Below are positions 12,560 through 26,223 of a DNA stretch of 64,000 nucleotides, piece by piece. Under the pieces are notes generated by a model, which was given only the letters and a program-made list of their open reading frames with translations, had not been told where the DNA came from and ran no database searches. Each line of letters opens with the position of its first letter. Within the stretch, counting starts at the first letter, position 1. Origin of the DNA: Gordionus sp. m RMFG-2023 (lineage: Eukaryota; Nematomorpha; Gordioida; Chordodea; Parachordodidae); assembly GCF_954871325.1 (NCBI RefSeq), contig NC_088776.1:45774569-45838568 (forward strand). The letters run 5' to 3'. Both the position numbers and the translations under genes were made by a program.

Positions 12560-13260
12560 TTGGTATAACTTCACATCAATGATAATGCAATTCACAAAAG
12601 TGGCAATTCTTCGTTATTTTAATTTAAAATTTTTTGGCGAAAATAAATTAAAATGGTTTTTTTGTGATAATGTAATTCATAATGTGTGACAAACATAATG
12701 TGTTTTAAATTTATTTTGGCGATAATAGTTTAAAATTGACATTTAAGTATATTTTGGTATATTATCCATGATAATGTAATTCACAAAGGTGACAATTGTC
12801 ATAATTTTAAATTAATTTTGAAATAGTTACAAGTAGATATTTTAAATTAATTTTGGCGAAAAGATAAAATGGATATTTTAAATAAATTTTGGTATATAAT
12901 TTCAGTTATAATAAAATTCATAAAGGTGGCAATTTCATATCGTCATTTGAATTTTTTATAAAATTTTTGACAATAATGGTTAAAAATAGATAATTTTCAT
13001 ATTTTATATGATTTCCCGAACAACTTATTTTATAAAAAGTCACAATTGTTATATTCTTATTTTAAAACTTTTCAATTTTTTTGATGAATAGCTTTTAGTT
13101 CAGTAATTATATAATTTGCAAAGGTGACACTTGTCATAATAATTCGTAACTAAATAACTTTTAAAAAACAATTTGGTGCTAATATTTAAAAAAAAATGTT
13201 TTAAATAAATTTGGTATATAATTTCAGTGATAATATAATTCACAAGGTTAATCATAATTG
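12560..13260 (+). repeat. Degenerate tandem (satellite-like) repeat
   Basis: The phrase GATAATGTAATTCACAAAGG followed by TGACAATTGTCAT, TTTTAAATTAATTTTGGCGA and TTTTGGTATATAATTTCAG recurs about six times (near 12580, 12665, 12770, 12905, 13110 and 13225) at spacing of roughly 85-205 bp. Copies are well diverged, implying an old array. Confidence 0.6.
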
Positions 13261-13310
13261 TCATTTTAGAACTTTCTTGTTAAAAATAGATATTTAAATA
13301 GGTTTTCACA

Positions 13311-16300
13311 TCCATTTAAGGATAGCGCATAGATAACCTAGACTTAGATTAGCCCTGCAGATATAGAGTAATTATTTTAATTGTTTTTAGCTTTGATGGG
13401 AGATTATTTTTTTCCTAACGTATATAGTTATTACTCTTGTTAAGCAATATAATATATTTAATAATAATATTTATTTTAAGAAAATTAATAGTTAAAATTA
13501 AAATAGATTTAAATCCATTTTTTACTCTTTTCTAAAAAAAAAATCTAAAAAGTTAATTAGCGATTTATGACAACTATTACGACATTCTGATTCTTTAGCA
13601 AAATATATTTAAAATATTTTAAACTATTGCCAAAAAAAATAATTCTAAAATGACGATCAAAACAACCTTTGTAAGTTGCATCGAAATTATAGCAATATAG
13701 TAAATTTAAAATATTCATTTTTAATCATTGTACCACAATAAAATTAAAATAAAATAAAAAAGTTTTATAATAAATTTTATTCACGTCTCAGATTTCCCAT
13801 AATAAGAATAATTTCTTCTGTAGTTTCAAATTTTAGGTGATCTGCTTATTTTCCGCCTCTTTGTGTGCTTTTCTGTTGTTTGGCATCATTGTGTGTATTT
13901 TGCATATTTTGCTTGATTTTTATCATTTTAGAATGTTTTAGTAAAAATGAAAATAAATAGTTTATTTTATAAATATTCAGCTATTTAAGTATCACTCTAT
14001 TCCTTAAAGTTATCTTATTTTTTAGATATGATAAGAGTGGATATATATTTCGAAAAATTGTCTACAACCTTCAATAATCATAAGATTTACGCTAATCTAA
14101 TCTAAAAAACATCTGATTGAATAGACCTCATCTGTTACCTAAAAATGAAACCAAACTAATTTCTTTAATTGTGTACAGAAATTTAGAATTTTACATATTT
14201 GCTAAAAAGAACTTGGCCGAATTTCTATTATAGGGCAATGGAAATTAACAATTTTACATTTTTGCCTAAGAGTCATATGTAGAATAAGTGATTTAATGAT
14301 TTAGAATCGCGGAGGGTCTTCTCGTTGAAATTTTTTTTAAACTACAATTTGATAAAATGCTAAAAACAGAAATAGATATATTTTCACAAAATGATGATTT
14401 TTTTTTCATTTCTTTAACTTTTTTAAGAAAAATTTCTCTCATTTTTATGATTGATTTATACTATTGTATCATAAATATTTTCGCAAAAAATTTCTTTCAT
14501 TCCTTAGTTTTAAAAATCAATTACTAAGTATATTACTACTATATACATAGTCTATTTAAATTTATTTATATTTTTAAATTGATAAATATTCATATATATT
14601 CATATTTCATAATATATCTTTATATGGTCAATAAAGTATAGTAAATGCGATTGTCAAATTGTTACAACCATAGATCAGCATATTTAATAACTGCCTATTT
14701 TATTTATCATAAAAATGAAGACGCTAAAACATACTATTAAAAATATATTATAATATAAATTTAAATATTTTTCTTTGCTGAATAAAAATATTTCTTTACT
14801 TTTTCTGAATTTCAAACAAATTTGTTATATATGAAACAACATATTCTTTGCATAACAAAGGATTTAATATAATTTTATGGTTTAGTATAACTTTTATTTT
14901 TGTACAAACTATACAAAATTATGATATTATTACTTATTTATTATTAGTATTAATATACTTATAATATATACTACTAAAACTACTATATATTCATCGTATT
15001 TTATTTTATTAGTATTTTGTAAATAAGTTTGTTATTTGTATTTCAATAATATATATTATATATTTTTTGATAATTTCATAAAGAAATATTAAAAACTAAT
15101 CACATTATTTATTGCCTAAAAAAATTGTCTTTAGCACCAATATTTTATTATTTATAAGTGACATTCTTATCGCCTTTCCAATTATAATACCATTAAAAAA
15201 AATTGTTTTTATTATAATTGATTTTTCATATATGCCTTTAAAAACATTAAAAATTCCATTAGTTTTTGCTTTGTAAAAAAAAATTTTATATATGGTATTA
15301 AACTTATTTTGGTATATACATACTACATGATAAGTATGTATTTTTAGATAAATGTATGTTTTTTTGTAAAAAAGTCAAATACTATCAAAATATAAATTTT
15401 TATAAAGAGAGTTATTTACCGAATAGAATAAAATAAAATATTGAAATAAAAAAAAAAATTTCAAACTGTCATTATTGTCATAAGATCTGCCTTTTTTGGT
15501 TTTTATTAGTCCCGAAAATATATGAAATATATGACTCTTTGTAATCTATGATAATATACAATAAATATACAACTTACAAATTAAATCCTTAAAATTATGC
15601 TTTTATAACGATTTAAGAAAAATATATATTCAAATATTAAATATGTATTAATTGTATATATGACGGGTATGAAATCCTAAGGAATTTAGAATCTCCCAAA
15701 TATTATTCATTGAAAGTTTTCAAATTTAAAAAATCCGAATTGACTTGATGTGTATTCCAATATGTTATATATTTTCAAAATTTCGCCTAAACTTTTGCAT
15801 ATTTTTTAATTTATATAAAGAATCGATCTATATAAAACTTGATATAAATTAAGAATACTTCAAAAGTTCTATGAAGAATTGTCTGAAATTTACAGTATGA
15901 ATGCTCTATACATATTGGAATAAATTTCTGTAAGATTTAAATGTGGCCCTTAGTAAAATGTCACATTTATTTTAATTTATATCTACCAGGAAAAAAGTAA
16001 TATACAATCCTTATTATGATTCAGAGATCTGCACAAGAGGGAAAATTTAAACTAAAGATTTTATTTTCTGGCCAGATCCATATTTTTTAAAAATTTCGTT
16101 ATTTTAATATAATTTTGTAAAAAAAATCATTTGAATGGGTAATGGAACGTAAGATCTAATAAATTATTTTCATTTTAAATAAAAATTGACCAAATCCTGG
16201 GTTTTGCAAAAAAAGATTTGGGGAGGGGGGGGGCACCATTCGAGTAAATATATATTCTTTGTTAGATTATATACTTAACCTAAAAATTTTACGATTAAAC

Positions 16301-18020
16301 TATTATAGATCTTGCTCTTAGTCAAGTTCAGGGCCTGCAAGTCACTTTAAAATTATGATGTTTAATAATTAATAACATGTTTTTAAATAAAATTTGATCA
16401 TTTGTCATATCAATTTGATAGGTTAATTTAACATAGTATACATCAAGTTTTTAGTTGGAACTAATTAGCTGTCAAAAAAATCTAATTTTTTTTATAAATA
16501 AAAACATTACGAAAATTCATGTCTTTAACATGAAATTTGGCCTAGAATTATAAAATTAAATTAATATGCATTCTAATTTCGTTAATAATTTAATCGCATG
16601 TTCTTTCTCATCAGATTATTATAATAATTTTTTTCTGTTCAAAATTAGACGGCCAATAAAAAAAATTCTGTCGATTTATCTTTGCATGAATTATTTTAAA
16701 AAAGAGGAATTATTTGAATAATTTGAATCGAATACAAATAGTAAATTTAATTATTGGTACGAATTATGAATAGTAATTGATTCGATTCGTTTAAATGATC
16801 CAATACGAATAGCTATTTGATTCATATTCGTTTTTGAATAGGTTTAGTATTTAATTATTGTCATGTGAGTGGATTGTATATTTCCCATGACAAAACGTTC
16901 ACTGCCAGCCTATCTTAAGATACCCGAACACATAAATTTGTTACTAATTTCGTTTTTTTTACTAACCTTTACATTCACTAAATTATTATGGTAAATCAAA
17001 ATTACTATATTATTTTAACAATCTTTGTTGAGTTAAATTTATTTTATTGGAATGAATTAGAAAATATGGAAATATTTCCATTAAATTCTGTACAACACTG
17101 TATATTAAGTTTTACCAAGTCTTCTCTTTAAATCAAGATTTTTTAAAAATAATGACTCATCAAAATGAAAGAATAATGTTGGAAGTTTAAATTTCGCCAT
17201 TCATAAAATTATTTATATTACAATATTCTACGAGAGACAGTGAGACGTCTATTTACAATTTTTACGACAATATTATAATAACCGAAAAATGGGGTAAATA
17301 TTATTATAAATTTAAATAAAAATTTTCTTTTTAAAAGACTTAAATTATGCATATAAACGTTGTTTATAATTATTTTCGATTATATTTATATAAAAAAAAT
17401 TGTCATTATGAATTATTATTCATAAAACTGGTGGGTGATATCAAACATTATTACAAAGCGCACAATAATTATTTGAAAAAAACACCTAAAGTTATTTCCT
17501 ATTTTTTGTTCAAAAAAAAATCTCTGCATTATATTTTTTGAAATAAAATTTAATTTCATCCTTTTAACTCAGCGTGACAATGACACTTTTTGACAAATTA
17601 GATTGTTAAGATTTTTATTTTAAAGGACATTATTATATTTCAAATACCTTTAATTTTTGTATAAAACAATTTGTCACAAATAGATAGTTATTATATAAGG
17701 TATTTTAATAAAAAAATTTCCAAAGACTTTAAGGCGACTTGAATTATATTTAAGTATTATAAAAGAATATCTGTAATTTTAAAAATACAAAGGAATGTGG
17801 CGGCATATTAATAGATCTAATAAATAATATAACCATTAATTAAAATAAAGAATAAATAGGTTTATTTGAAGTATATACTTAAAATAAAAAATGGGTGAGA
17901 TAAGAAAATTTTCGAGCGATAAAAAACAGTAACAATATATTTGCGGTTCCAAAAAACATTGTTCCCACAATTAATTTTTCTAGTTTAATAGCTTTAAGCT
18001 AGTGTTTATAATCTAAGTCT
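13311..18020. other. No gene seen, 4.7 kb
   Basis: Extremely AT-rich. I see no exon-like frames. ACGAAT-rich sequence at 16705-16850 resembles that at 2418-2575 and is probably an old non-autonomous element. A G-rich patch lies at 16218-16233. Fragments near 15660-15960 resemble parts of the 1.4-1.6 kb and 11.5-12 kb regions. Confidence 0.4.
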
Positions 18021-18021
18021 A

Positions 18022-19151
18022 AGGCCGCATTTATAGTGGGATCCAATCCAACATGATTTAACAGCTGATCTATCTTTAAAATCTGTTTGTATGAACAATT
18101 TTTCTTTATAGGGGAAATAGGGGTAAACGATTGGCATTCTGCATTTTTACCTTAATATTTTGAAACATTAGCTAAACAGAACAAATTATGTATTAATATG
18201 TAGTCAAATTATTTATCTACAAAATAAAAAGTGAAGCTATCTACCTATAATACTTTAGGAGCTTTGATTGATTATGTGAAGTGTGCCGTTGTCGCTCTTT
18301 CACCCCATATCCAGGGTAAAATATTTAAAATAAAATTGAAATAATTATATCGTTTAATTGAACAATTTCAATTTTGACACTTGGAGTATAAACTAATCTA
18401 TACAATACCGGATATAAATTATATATCAGCACATTAAAATTATTTTTCCCTTTTGCGATTATTCATATATAATTTTATTCCAAATAGCACACAAGCTATT
18501 TATTAATGTTCCTTTTTGCTATCTTTTAATATGTGTAGACGTTAATATTTAAAAATTATCTTTTTACAGCTTAAATCAGACGGAACATTTTTACCTTTTA
18601 CCCATAGCAACTTTACCCCAAAGTGATATATTGTGTAAATCGTTATTGTGTGAATTTTAGTTAAGCTATATACTTCTGATAAATATTTTATAGCTATGGC
18701 TTTAAGGAAAATGTATACAAATTTTTAAATTATGAGCCTCAATATATTTTGCTAAGAGCAAAAAAAACTGGAGGATAATTTTTATAATTTTTGGGTAAAA
18801 GAGTTTTTTGGCAAAATATGTCAAACTGGAAAGTTTTTCAAAATGAATATAGGTTAGAAATTACAAATTAGATATAAAAATAAATCTTCACACCAAATTT
18901 AAGGTCTTTATGCTCAAGGGTTAGGAAGTTATTAGCGTTAACATTGTTACCCCATCATTCGCTTTACCCCGGTCTCCCCTATTTATTTTATCTTTAATTC
19001 TATTCGTGATAGTAATCTAATAAATATGGATTTTAATAAAGAAAATTTGCCGGCTCTTAAAAAATCGTAAAAAAGTCTCAAGGCTTTATAAATAGATTTT
19101 AAAATCCAATCATGTTATATCGTCAGATCGGATGCCACTCTGAATGCGGCC
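18022..19151. mobile_element. Palindromic MITE interrupted by another MITE
   Basis: Ends AGGCCGCATTTATAGTGG (left) and, reversed, AGGCCGCATTCAGAGTGG (right) are followed by matching ATCC and ACATGATT words. TA flanks both sides, consistent with a TA duplication. Removing the 873-bp insertion at 18109-18981 leaves a unit of about 250 bp, the usual size of a MITE. Confidence 0.75.
18109..18981. mobile_element. Nested non-autonomous element with TAGGGGA ends
   Basis: Begins TAGGGGAAATAGGGGTAAA and ends, reversed, TAGGGGAGACCGGGGTAAAG. TTTA flanks both sides (18105-18108 and 18982-18985) as a possible 4-bp duplication. No transposase frame. A related end motif occurs at about 1672 in NK2 intron 1. 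Confidence 0.65.
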
Positions 19152-19152
19152 T

Positions 19153-20690
19153 AAAATAAGGAAGAGGGAAACTGGAACCCGCTAAGCTTTTTGAACAAAA
19201 ATATATAACTAATATATATATATATATATAAATATTGTTATAAAAATTTGATACTTTTTGATGATTCATTTTAGAAAATCTGTCTAAATCTATTACAAAT
19301 AGTTTAAAACCTGAACTCTTGGAACTGGATGATATTTAAGAACCTTAATCAGGACCACTTTTTAAAATTTAAAGGAATATGTTGGATACTATTTTGGAAA
19401 ATATTATCAGCCCTTTTTAGTCGATTCAAAACTCCTCCTAAAACAATGTAAAAAAATAACTAATAAAACTATCATTATATTTTAATAATTCTGAACCATA
19501 ACCCGGACCAAACATGAACCTCATTGGGTGGCTGTATTTAAGAAGGAAAAAGATCTAAACAGAGATCCGAAACATTAAAAAAAATTACAATGCCGTTATT
19601 TATTCCAATTATAAATGTACTTTGAAGAAAAAAAATTGTCCGTGCGCATAGGCTTTTACTTTATTAAAACAAAGTTCACCTAATTTATTTTTGGCTTTTA
19701 ATTTTTTTAAAATATATTATTTAAATCAAAAGTCTAAGTGAACTAAGCGCATATGTACCTTTTCTAAGAGGGGTGCAAACATTTTTTTTGATATATTTAT
19801 TTCTTGAATAATCAATCATTAGTGATGACTTGTTTTTTTTTCTCTTCGTAATTTTAGTTTTTTTAAAAACTTTTTTTGACATCATAATATGGCTATTCCA
19901 TTATAAGACTAATTATTATATTGCGTAGTTTTCCTCCTGCTTCACCATCTAGATCTGGAAAACTTCGGTTTCCTTTATTTTTTTAGTTTTCCATTTTACT
20001 TTGTTTATCGAATTTTTTATCCGTTAATTATCGATGTTGAAGCAGCCTTTTGAAAATTTAGTAGGAATGCCATTCCTATAGATAGTGAGGATTTATTAGG
20101 TGATAATTCAGATGAAGAAAATTTTCTATTTAATAATGATAGAAAAACTACAGGTAGCAAGTATATTTTTATATTGATGCGAAAGTAGCAAATGCCATTC
20201 CTCAGAAGGAAAACTGACGAAATCCTCCAATACTGGTCAAAATATAAAAAAATGGACTTGTGAGATATTAGATTGTTAATTTTTAACAAAGGTTAGATGC
20301 GAAAATAGCAGTATACCTCTTTATTTAACAAGAAATAATAGTTTTTTAAAATATTTTATTATGACTCCATGCAATTTATTATATTAAATAAAATAAGTTG
20401 AAAATATTTTGTACATGTGAAAGAAAAACTTTGCTTATTTAATTTTAACTTAGTACGCCATTAATAAAATAACAGTGATTTTTTTAAAAGAGATTTAGTT
20501 AAATTTCTTGATGTAAGAATAATCTAAAATATAATTGGTACACTTCTATTTATATAATATAAATATCAATATCAAGCTCACATACTAAGAAAAAACCATA
20601 TGATGATCATTATAAAATTACATTTATATTATAAACATAATCATAATTTTATATTGTCTTTCAATGAGTGCGCATTTAAATAGATCTAAA
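19153..20690. other. No confident gene
   Basis: A short plus-strand frame near 20069-20160 encodes an acidic peptide (PIDSEDLLGDNSDEENFLF) that has coding-like character but no partner exons. It could be a transposase relic. The rest is AT-rich. Confidence 0.35.
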
Positions 20691-21076
20691 CATAGGCGTA
20701 GCCAGGACTTTACTATGTAGGGGAGGGGGGCTATTAGTAGGGTTTTCCTGTGAATTTTATTGGAGGTCTTTAGTTATATTTATTGTAGGCCATTGGCTAT
20801 ATTAGTTGTTTATAAAAATTAATTCTGGGTTTTCACTTTTTTTATAAACGATTTTGAATAATAATCGTTATTTTAAAAAGTTATATTAAGTTTTCTTTCA
20901 AATTCTTTCTTATAGCGATAAATTGTATGCATTTTTGGGGAAGAAGGGGGGGGGGTTAGGGAGTGTATGTGTGGGGTTGGGGAGGGTTATTAGCTTATAA
21001 TAATAGTTACAATAACATGCAATACAAAGGGAGGGGGTGGAAATTTATCCTTGCCCTCCCCCTAACTACGCCTATG
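20691..21076. mobile_element. MITE family C, CATAGGCGTAG ends (386 bp)
   Basis: Ends CATAGGCGTAGCCAGGA and, reversed, CATAGGCGTAGTTAGGGGG. G-rich runs lie inside both ends. Flanks GATCTAAA and AATATAAA match at 6 of 8 positions, suggesting a worn hAT-type duplication. A second copy lies in TDP1 intron 4 (52358-52710), and a single related end sits at about 21315. Confidence 0.65.
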
Positions 21077-22555
21077 AATATAAATAAATTACTAAAATTA
21101 TAATAGAAAAAATTTGATACTTCCATATTAATTTTTATTTTTGCGAAGTATCATAAGAAATTTCGTTAGAATAAATGTTATTAAACTAAATAGAGAAATT
21201 TCAATTTTATAAAAATTAGGTAAATTGAGATCTTTAGAAAATATTTTTCATTAGACATAATGTCGATCAATAATATTTTGAATATAACTTTATTTCATTT
21301 TTACCTTTCTAATCAGGCGTGTAGGCAGCGAGGGAAAGGTCAATTAAACAACCCTCCCCCACCCCCCACTCCCACATGCCAAAATATTTATAGCTGGCAT
21401 AAATATTTCTTATAAATATTACTGATTCCTACCTCTTACCGCATATATATATAGTACTAATTTACATTTATTTATCACATTCCTAGAAGAAATAAATAAG
21501 TCACTAATTTATTCGATGATTTCAATCAAATTTTTCTAAGTATTATATATATCTACCATTTTAAAATTTCCCACCAAATCATTTGAAATTTTTTACTGCA
21601 ATACCAAAGTAAAATATTTCAAAAAATGACATCGATTTGATTGAGACTATGAAAATAGCTAAAAGCATTATATTGGTAAGGAAATTAGGGCAAATGTAAA
21701 GACAAGTTTCATAAATTATATATCATTGTTGACTCAAAAGCAGATCCCTATGAATTTGACCTATATCTACAGCAGAGCATGCCCTTCGTTTTAATTTTAG
21801 GGTCAGTGGAAAAATATTGTTGTAATATTCAGTTACAAAAAAATCTATTATTCAAATTGTGACAATATTCAAACAAAAATAATGTTTTATTAAAATTATT
21901 ACTTTATTATTTAAGTCTTAGACTATGTAGATGAGCTGAAAACTGATAATTGTAGACTTTTCATACTTTAAGTGTTTAACAATTGGAGATATACTCACTT
22001 TTTATTTTTCGCATATAATTTTCTTAATTTTTAATCTTTTTCTTTTTTGTTAATTTATAATTGATTAATATATAATTAATAGAATTTAATATAGGAATTA
22101 GAATTTATATTATGTATTTTTTTTCTATTTTATTTCAAGGCTCTAATACTCAACTTAACACAAATATTATAAAATAAATCTCTCTACCGCCTCTTGAATA
22201 CTCTTATAACTCAAATGGAGGTACTTGATTAATCAGGCACTTACAAATTGCAAATATTAATACCGAAATCATTTCTACTCTATTTCAAATCTTGATATAT
22301 AAAAAATTAAATAGTTGGCAGATTTTTATTGTGATGATATTAAAGTATTTCATTATTATTTGCAGGTTAAATGCAAACTTTGGTATAAAGGGTTAAATAT
22401 GGTTGACAATGTTCCAAAAAAATGCTATAGATGCATTCAAACACATTTGGGACTATTTCCTAAAATACAAAGATTATTATATATTCGGCAACTCTACTAC
22501 TTCTACCAATGAAAGAACGTTTTATTTTTTAACAAGAATAAAAATATACCAGATA
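21077..22555. other. No gene seen
   Basis: AT-rich. An isolated element end with an AGGCGTGTAGGCAGCGAGGG motif followed by C-rich runs is at about 21315-21380; its partner end was not found. Confidence 0.4.
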
Positions 22556-22752
22556 AGAAGTTTTGATAAATGGCTTTATTTGAGAGCCTATTTTAAAAAA
22601 TGGTTAACTCATTTAGCCAGAAAAATATTGTTTAAGCCTCAAAATTTTACTGATAGAAATCCAAACCTTTCTGCCATCTATGAGCAAAATTTGTAGGTTT
22701 GCGTAATATTTTTCTGTCGTTTAAAATCAAATCGAGTCGTTTAGCAAGTGAA
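22556..22752. mobile_element. hAT MITE family A, copy 2 (diverged)
   Basis: Aligns with the 6.7 kb copy through GGTTAACTCATTTAGCCAG, AAATATTG, AAGCCTC, ATCCAAACCTTT and GGTTTGCGTAATAT. The ends are eroded and no duplication is visible. The overlapping 97-codon frame at 22403-22696 reads through this noncoding element. Confidence 0.7.
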
Positions 22753-22755
22753 AAG

Positions 22756-22790
22756 TAGCCGACCCATCGGATCGGCTTGGTGGGTCGGCT
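22756..22790. repeat. Short GC-rich hairpin
   Basis: AGCCGACCCA and TGGGTCGGCT are perfect inverse complements separated by 14 bases. It abuts the MITE copy and may be a remnant of another element's subterminal repeat. Confidence 0.6.
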
Positions 22791-25486
22791 TACTGGGTTG
22801 GTATAATTTTCCGATTTTTAATGAAACATATTTTCTTCAAAAATACTTTGTAAGTTTATATGCATGCAATAATTTTTAAGAAAATTTTTGAGCATCCATC
22901 TATATTACTACATTTTTTAAAAAATATAATTATAAATTGATGTATCAAATATGCTTAAAAAAATATATTATTTTACAAATTTCATTAAGAAACATTTATT
23001 TTATGTGATTTTCATAGGCAAATTATAATACACTTAATATTTTACCATTAATTTTAATTTGAATTTGTATATTAAAAATTAAGATTATTTAATTAGAATA
23101 ATTATTTAAAAAAATTAATACCCCCCCCCCCCCCACAGCGAATTCTTGCTTACACACTGGTTCTAATAGTATATGGGATAAAATAAAAGGAATCCTGAAA
23201 GGATTTCTGAAGATTTAAATATCGGGCATTTAATTATGAGAGATATCATAAAACGTCCAAAAAAAATTATTATTTAGAAGAAAAAAATAATTTTTCAAAA
23301 TTATCATTGAACAGTGTCACTTTAATCATTGAATATATGCTTGAGTATTTCATTCTTTTGTAAAGTGATCATAGTGATTTTAAATCTTCGTCACTTTTAT
23401 AATATCAAGCTAACCCTAAGAATACAGAAAACCGATTTTTTTAAAAAAAATTTAATATTATTGTAAATTTTTTATTTTCACAATTATATATATAAAATTT
23501 TAAAATACAATAAATTCAACATCACAAATAAGAGACAATCAAGCATTCACGAACATTCTTTCATTGAAATATAAATTGGTTGTTTATTAAATTTTAATAA
23601 TATGGTAGGGAGTCGTTGCATGCTCATTCCTGGTGATGTTTGAAGTAAAATTCCCATTTCTGCTCTAGCATTTATCATTTTTAGGCTATATGATCCTTTA
23701 GTCTGCTTATACTCGAAAATGCTTTGAGCAAAATTTACATTCATAAATTCCAATATTTCTCTCCTATAGTATTAAAAAGTTGTATTGACCACGATGTATA
23801 TTGTGGCATATTTTAATTTAAGGAATAAAAAAAATTAAAAAACAAATATTGAATCAACTGATATTTTTGTATTTGTTATTTTAAAAAAAATTAATAAAAT
23901 ATTGTCAGTTATAAAAAAAATTGCTAATTTTTAAAAATTTACATTTTTATAATCAACATCCTAACCCAACCCTTACCTAAATACTTTATAATATATTTGT
24001 ATGTTTTAAAAATAAAATTTATTTAAATATAGCTAGATATTTTAAAAAAATTTCTTTGTTCCATCATCTATGTTGGTGGTATTGTTTTTTTTTTCGCTTT
24101 ATTTTTAAAAAAAAACAAAAAATCGGTTTTTTTAAATATTTATTTTTAAAAAAATCTGTTTTTTAAATGATTTATTGTTTTTTTCCATCCCTAGATCCTT
24201 GACAACTCTTCAAAAGGTTAAAAAAATTGAGCCATAATAAAATTCATTTGGCAATAATTAGAGGTCTGCACGGGTGTCTGTAGTCCGACCCGATAATTAA
24301 ATATTAATAAAAATATCATCCTAAATAATCATTTTAATTTATAATTTCAATCAGAATAACATGCCATTTTTTATCTAACATATTTCACCGTTAAAATGTC
24401 AATCAGAATAACATCATTTTCAATTAATGTTTGATATGATACCTAACTATTTTATGTGATTATATTTTGGTGACTTATTTAAATCATATTCTATCAGGTT
24501 AATAAAATATATTTTTTAATATATTTAATTAAATAGCCTCAAATTTTCATATATTTAATATCATTTACCGAATGGATACAAATTTAGTAAGAATTGATGA
24601 AAAAAAATTAAAATTAAAGAATATGAGATAAAACAAATTCTATTAGAAAATCTGAGTTATCAAAGAAATTCTCCCTATCATATAATGAAAAAGAAGAAGA
24701 AATGCATTATGTTATTTAAAATTCATATATGCATACTGTTGTATCTGTAAATGACTTTTATGGATATTTTTTAATATATTGAGAAGATTATTATTGTTTT
24801 TATTTTCATTTGTTTTAAAAATGGATTTTATATGTATAAACGTAATAAAAATGATGAGTTGTAAAATTTATTTGAAGTCAATAAATATAATTTAAACAGG
24901 TTGTAATATTGATATTTTGATATATATAATCATAGGGTGTAATATTGGTTTTTGATATTAATATTTACATGAAATAAAATGATGGGATAAAATATTGGTA
25001 TATATGAAATATTTGTGCCGTGTTTTAAAGAAAACAGATAAAAGGGTTAAGCAATTCAACTAATTATTACTTATACGATCAAGAGCTATAATGGATGATA
25101 TTCTAAAATAAAAAATTTTTTAAATTTAAACTGATAAGATGATATTAATATATTTTATAATTATAATTTTATTACTCTCTTTATTTTACCTTCTTCCAAA
25201 TTATTATAAAAATTACTATCTTGTTTCTAATATATTATTTTTTAATAACCTTTTATCCCTAATACTATTTTTTTTCCTCCATTTTTTCCTACTTTAATAT
25301 TATCCTCTATTTTTGTTTTTATTTTTTACTTTACCAAAAAAAATTTTTATTTTTTTTTTAAAATCTAAATTTAAAAAAAAATAAACATTAAAAATAAATA
25401 AATAAAAAAAATTTTTTATAATTTAGAATATTATTTATTTACTTTTTACGTAAAACATACTTTTTCCAAAACACGTTTTTTCATTA
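22791..25486. other. No gene seen; contains a C14 tract
   Basis: A run of 14 C is at 23121-23134. A minus-strand frame at 23547-23753 (68 codons, containing the phrase INARAEMGILLQTSPGMSMQ) has more balanced composition than its surroundings and may be a coding relic, but I do not recognise it. An isolated hAT-like end (TAGAGGTCTGCACGGG) is at about 24259. Confidence 0.4.
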
Positions 25487-26223
25487 CTATAAATTAGTGA
25501 TGTTAAGGTAACTAGTTACAAGTAATTTGGCTAAAAAATAACTGTAACTAGTTATATTTTTAAAATTGTAACTAGTAACTGTAACTAGTTATATTTTTAA
25601 AATTGTAACTAGTAACTGTAACTAGTTATAATTTTTGAAATGTAACTGCCTAAAGTAACTAGTTACTTTTAACGATATATTCAAATAATTAATTTTATTT
25701 TTAATATTTGTGATAAATTAATTTTAAATTAAATTTATTAATTTAATATTTTGTGAAAATGTCTGATTGTTATAATTTCCCGTTCAAATTGATTTTCTTT
25801 TCTTAAATTGTTACATTGCTGCTGGGCTTCATAATTTTGTAAGGAAATTCAAGTAATTTAATAAATTTTAATATTATATTTATTTACAAATGTAGCACAA
25901 TATATTTTTTTCCGTCAAGTAACAAGCATTGGAACTTCATATCATACGTAATAAAAAAAATTTTTTAGTATAAGGAAAAACAAAGACAGATTATTTTAGA
26001 ATTAAATTATTAATCATTACTTACAAGAACCATGTCTAACAAAAGCATAAGAACATGACTCAAATTTAAAAAAATGATTGCTTTCTGAAATTTATTTTTT
26101 GGTCTAGCCTGAATTTTATTTATATTCAAATAATATATAAGACACATTTTAGAACTGTATGTTTCACTCTAATTGATTATTCTATTCCTAATTTAGATAG
26201 TGCTATTTATATTTATCTCCTAG

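Noticed and set aside
22315-22696. Overlapping frames at 22.3-22.7 kb as genes
   Set aside because: They run through a MITE copy and have no coding signature before it.
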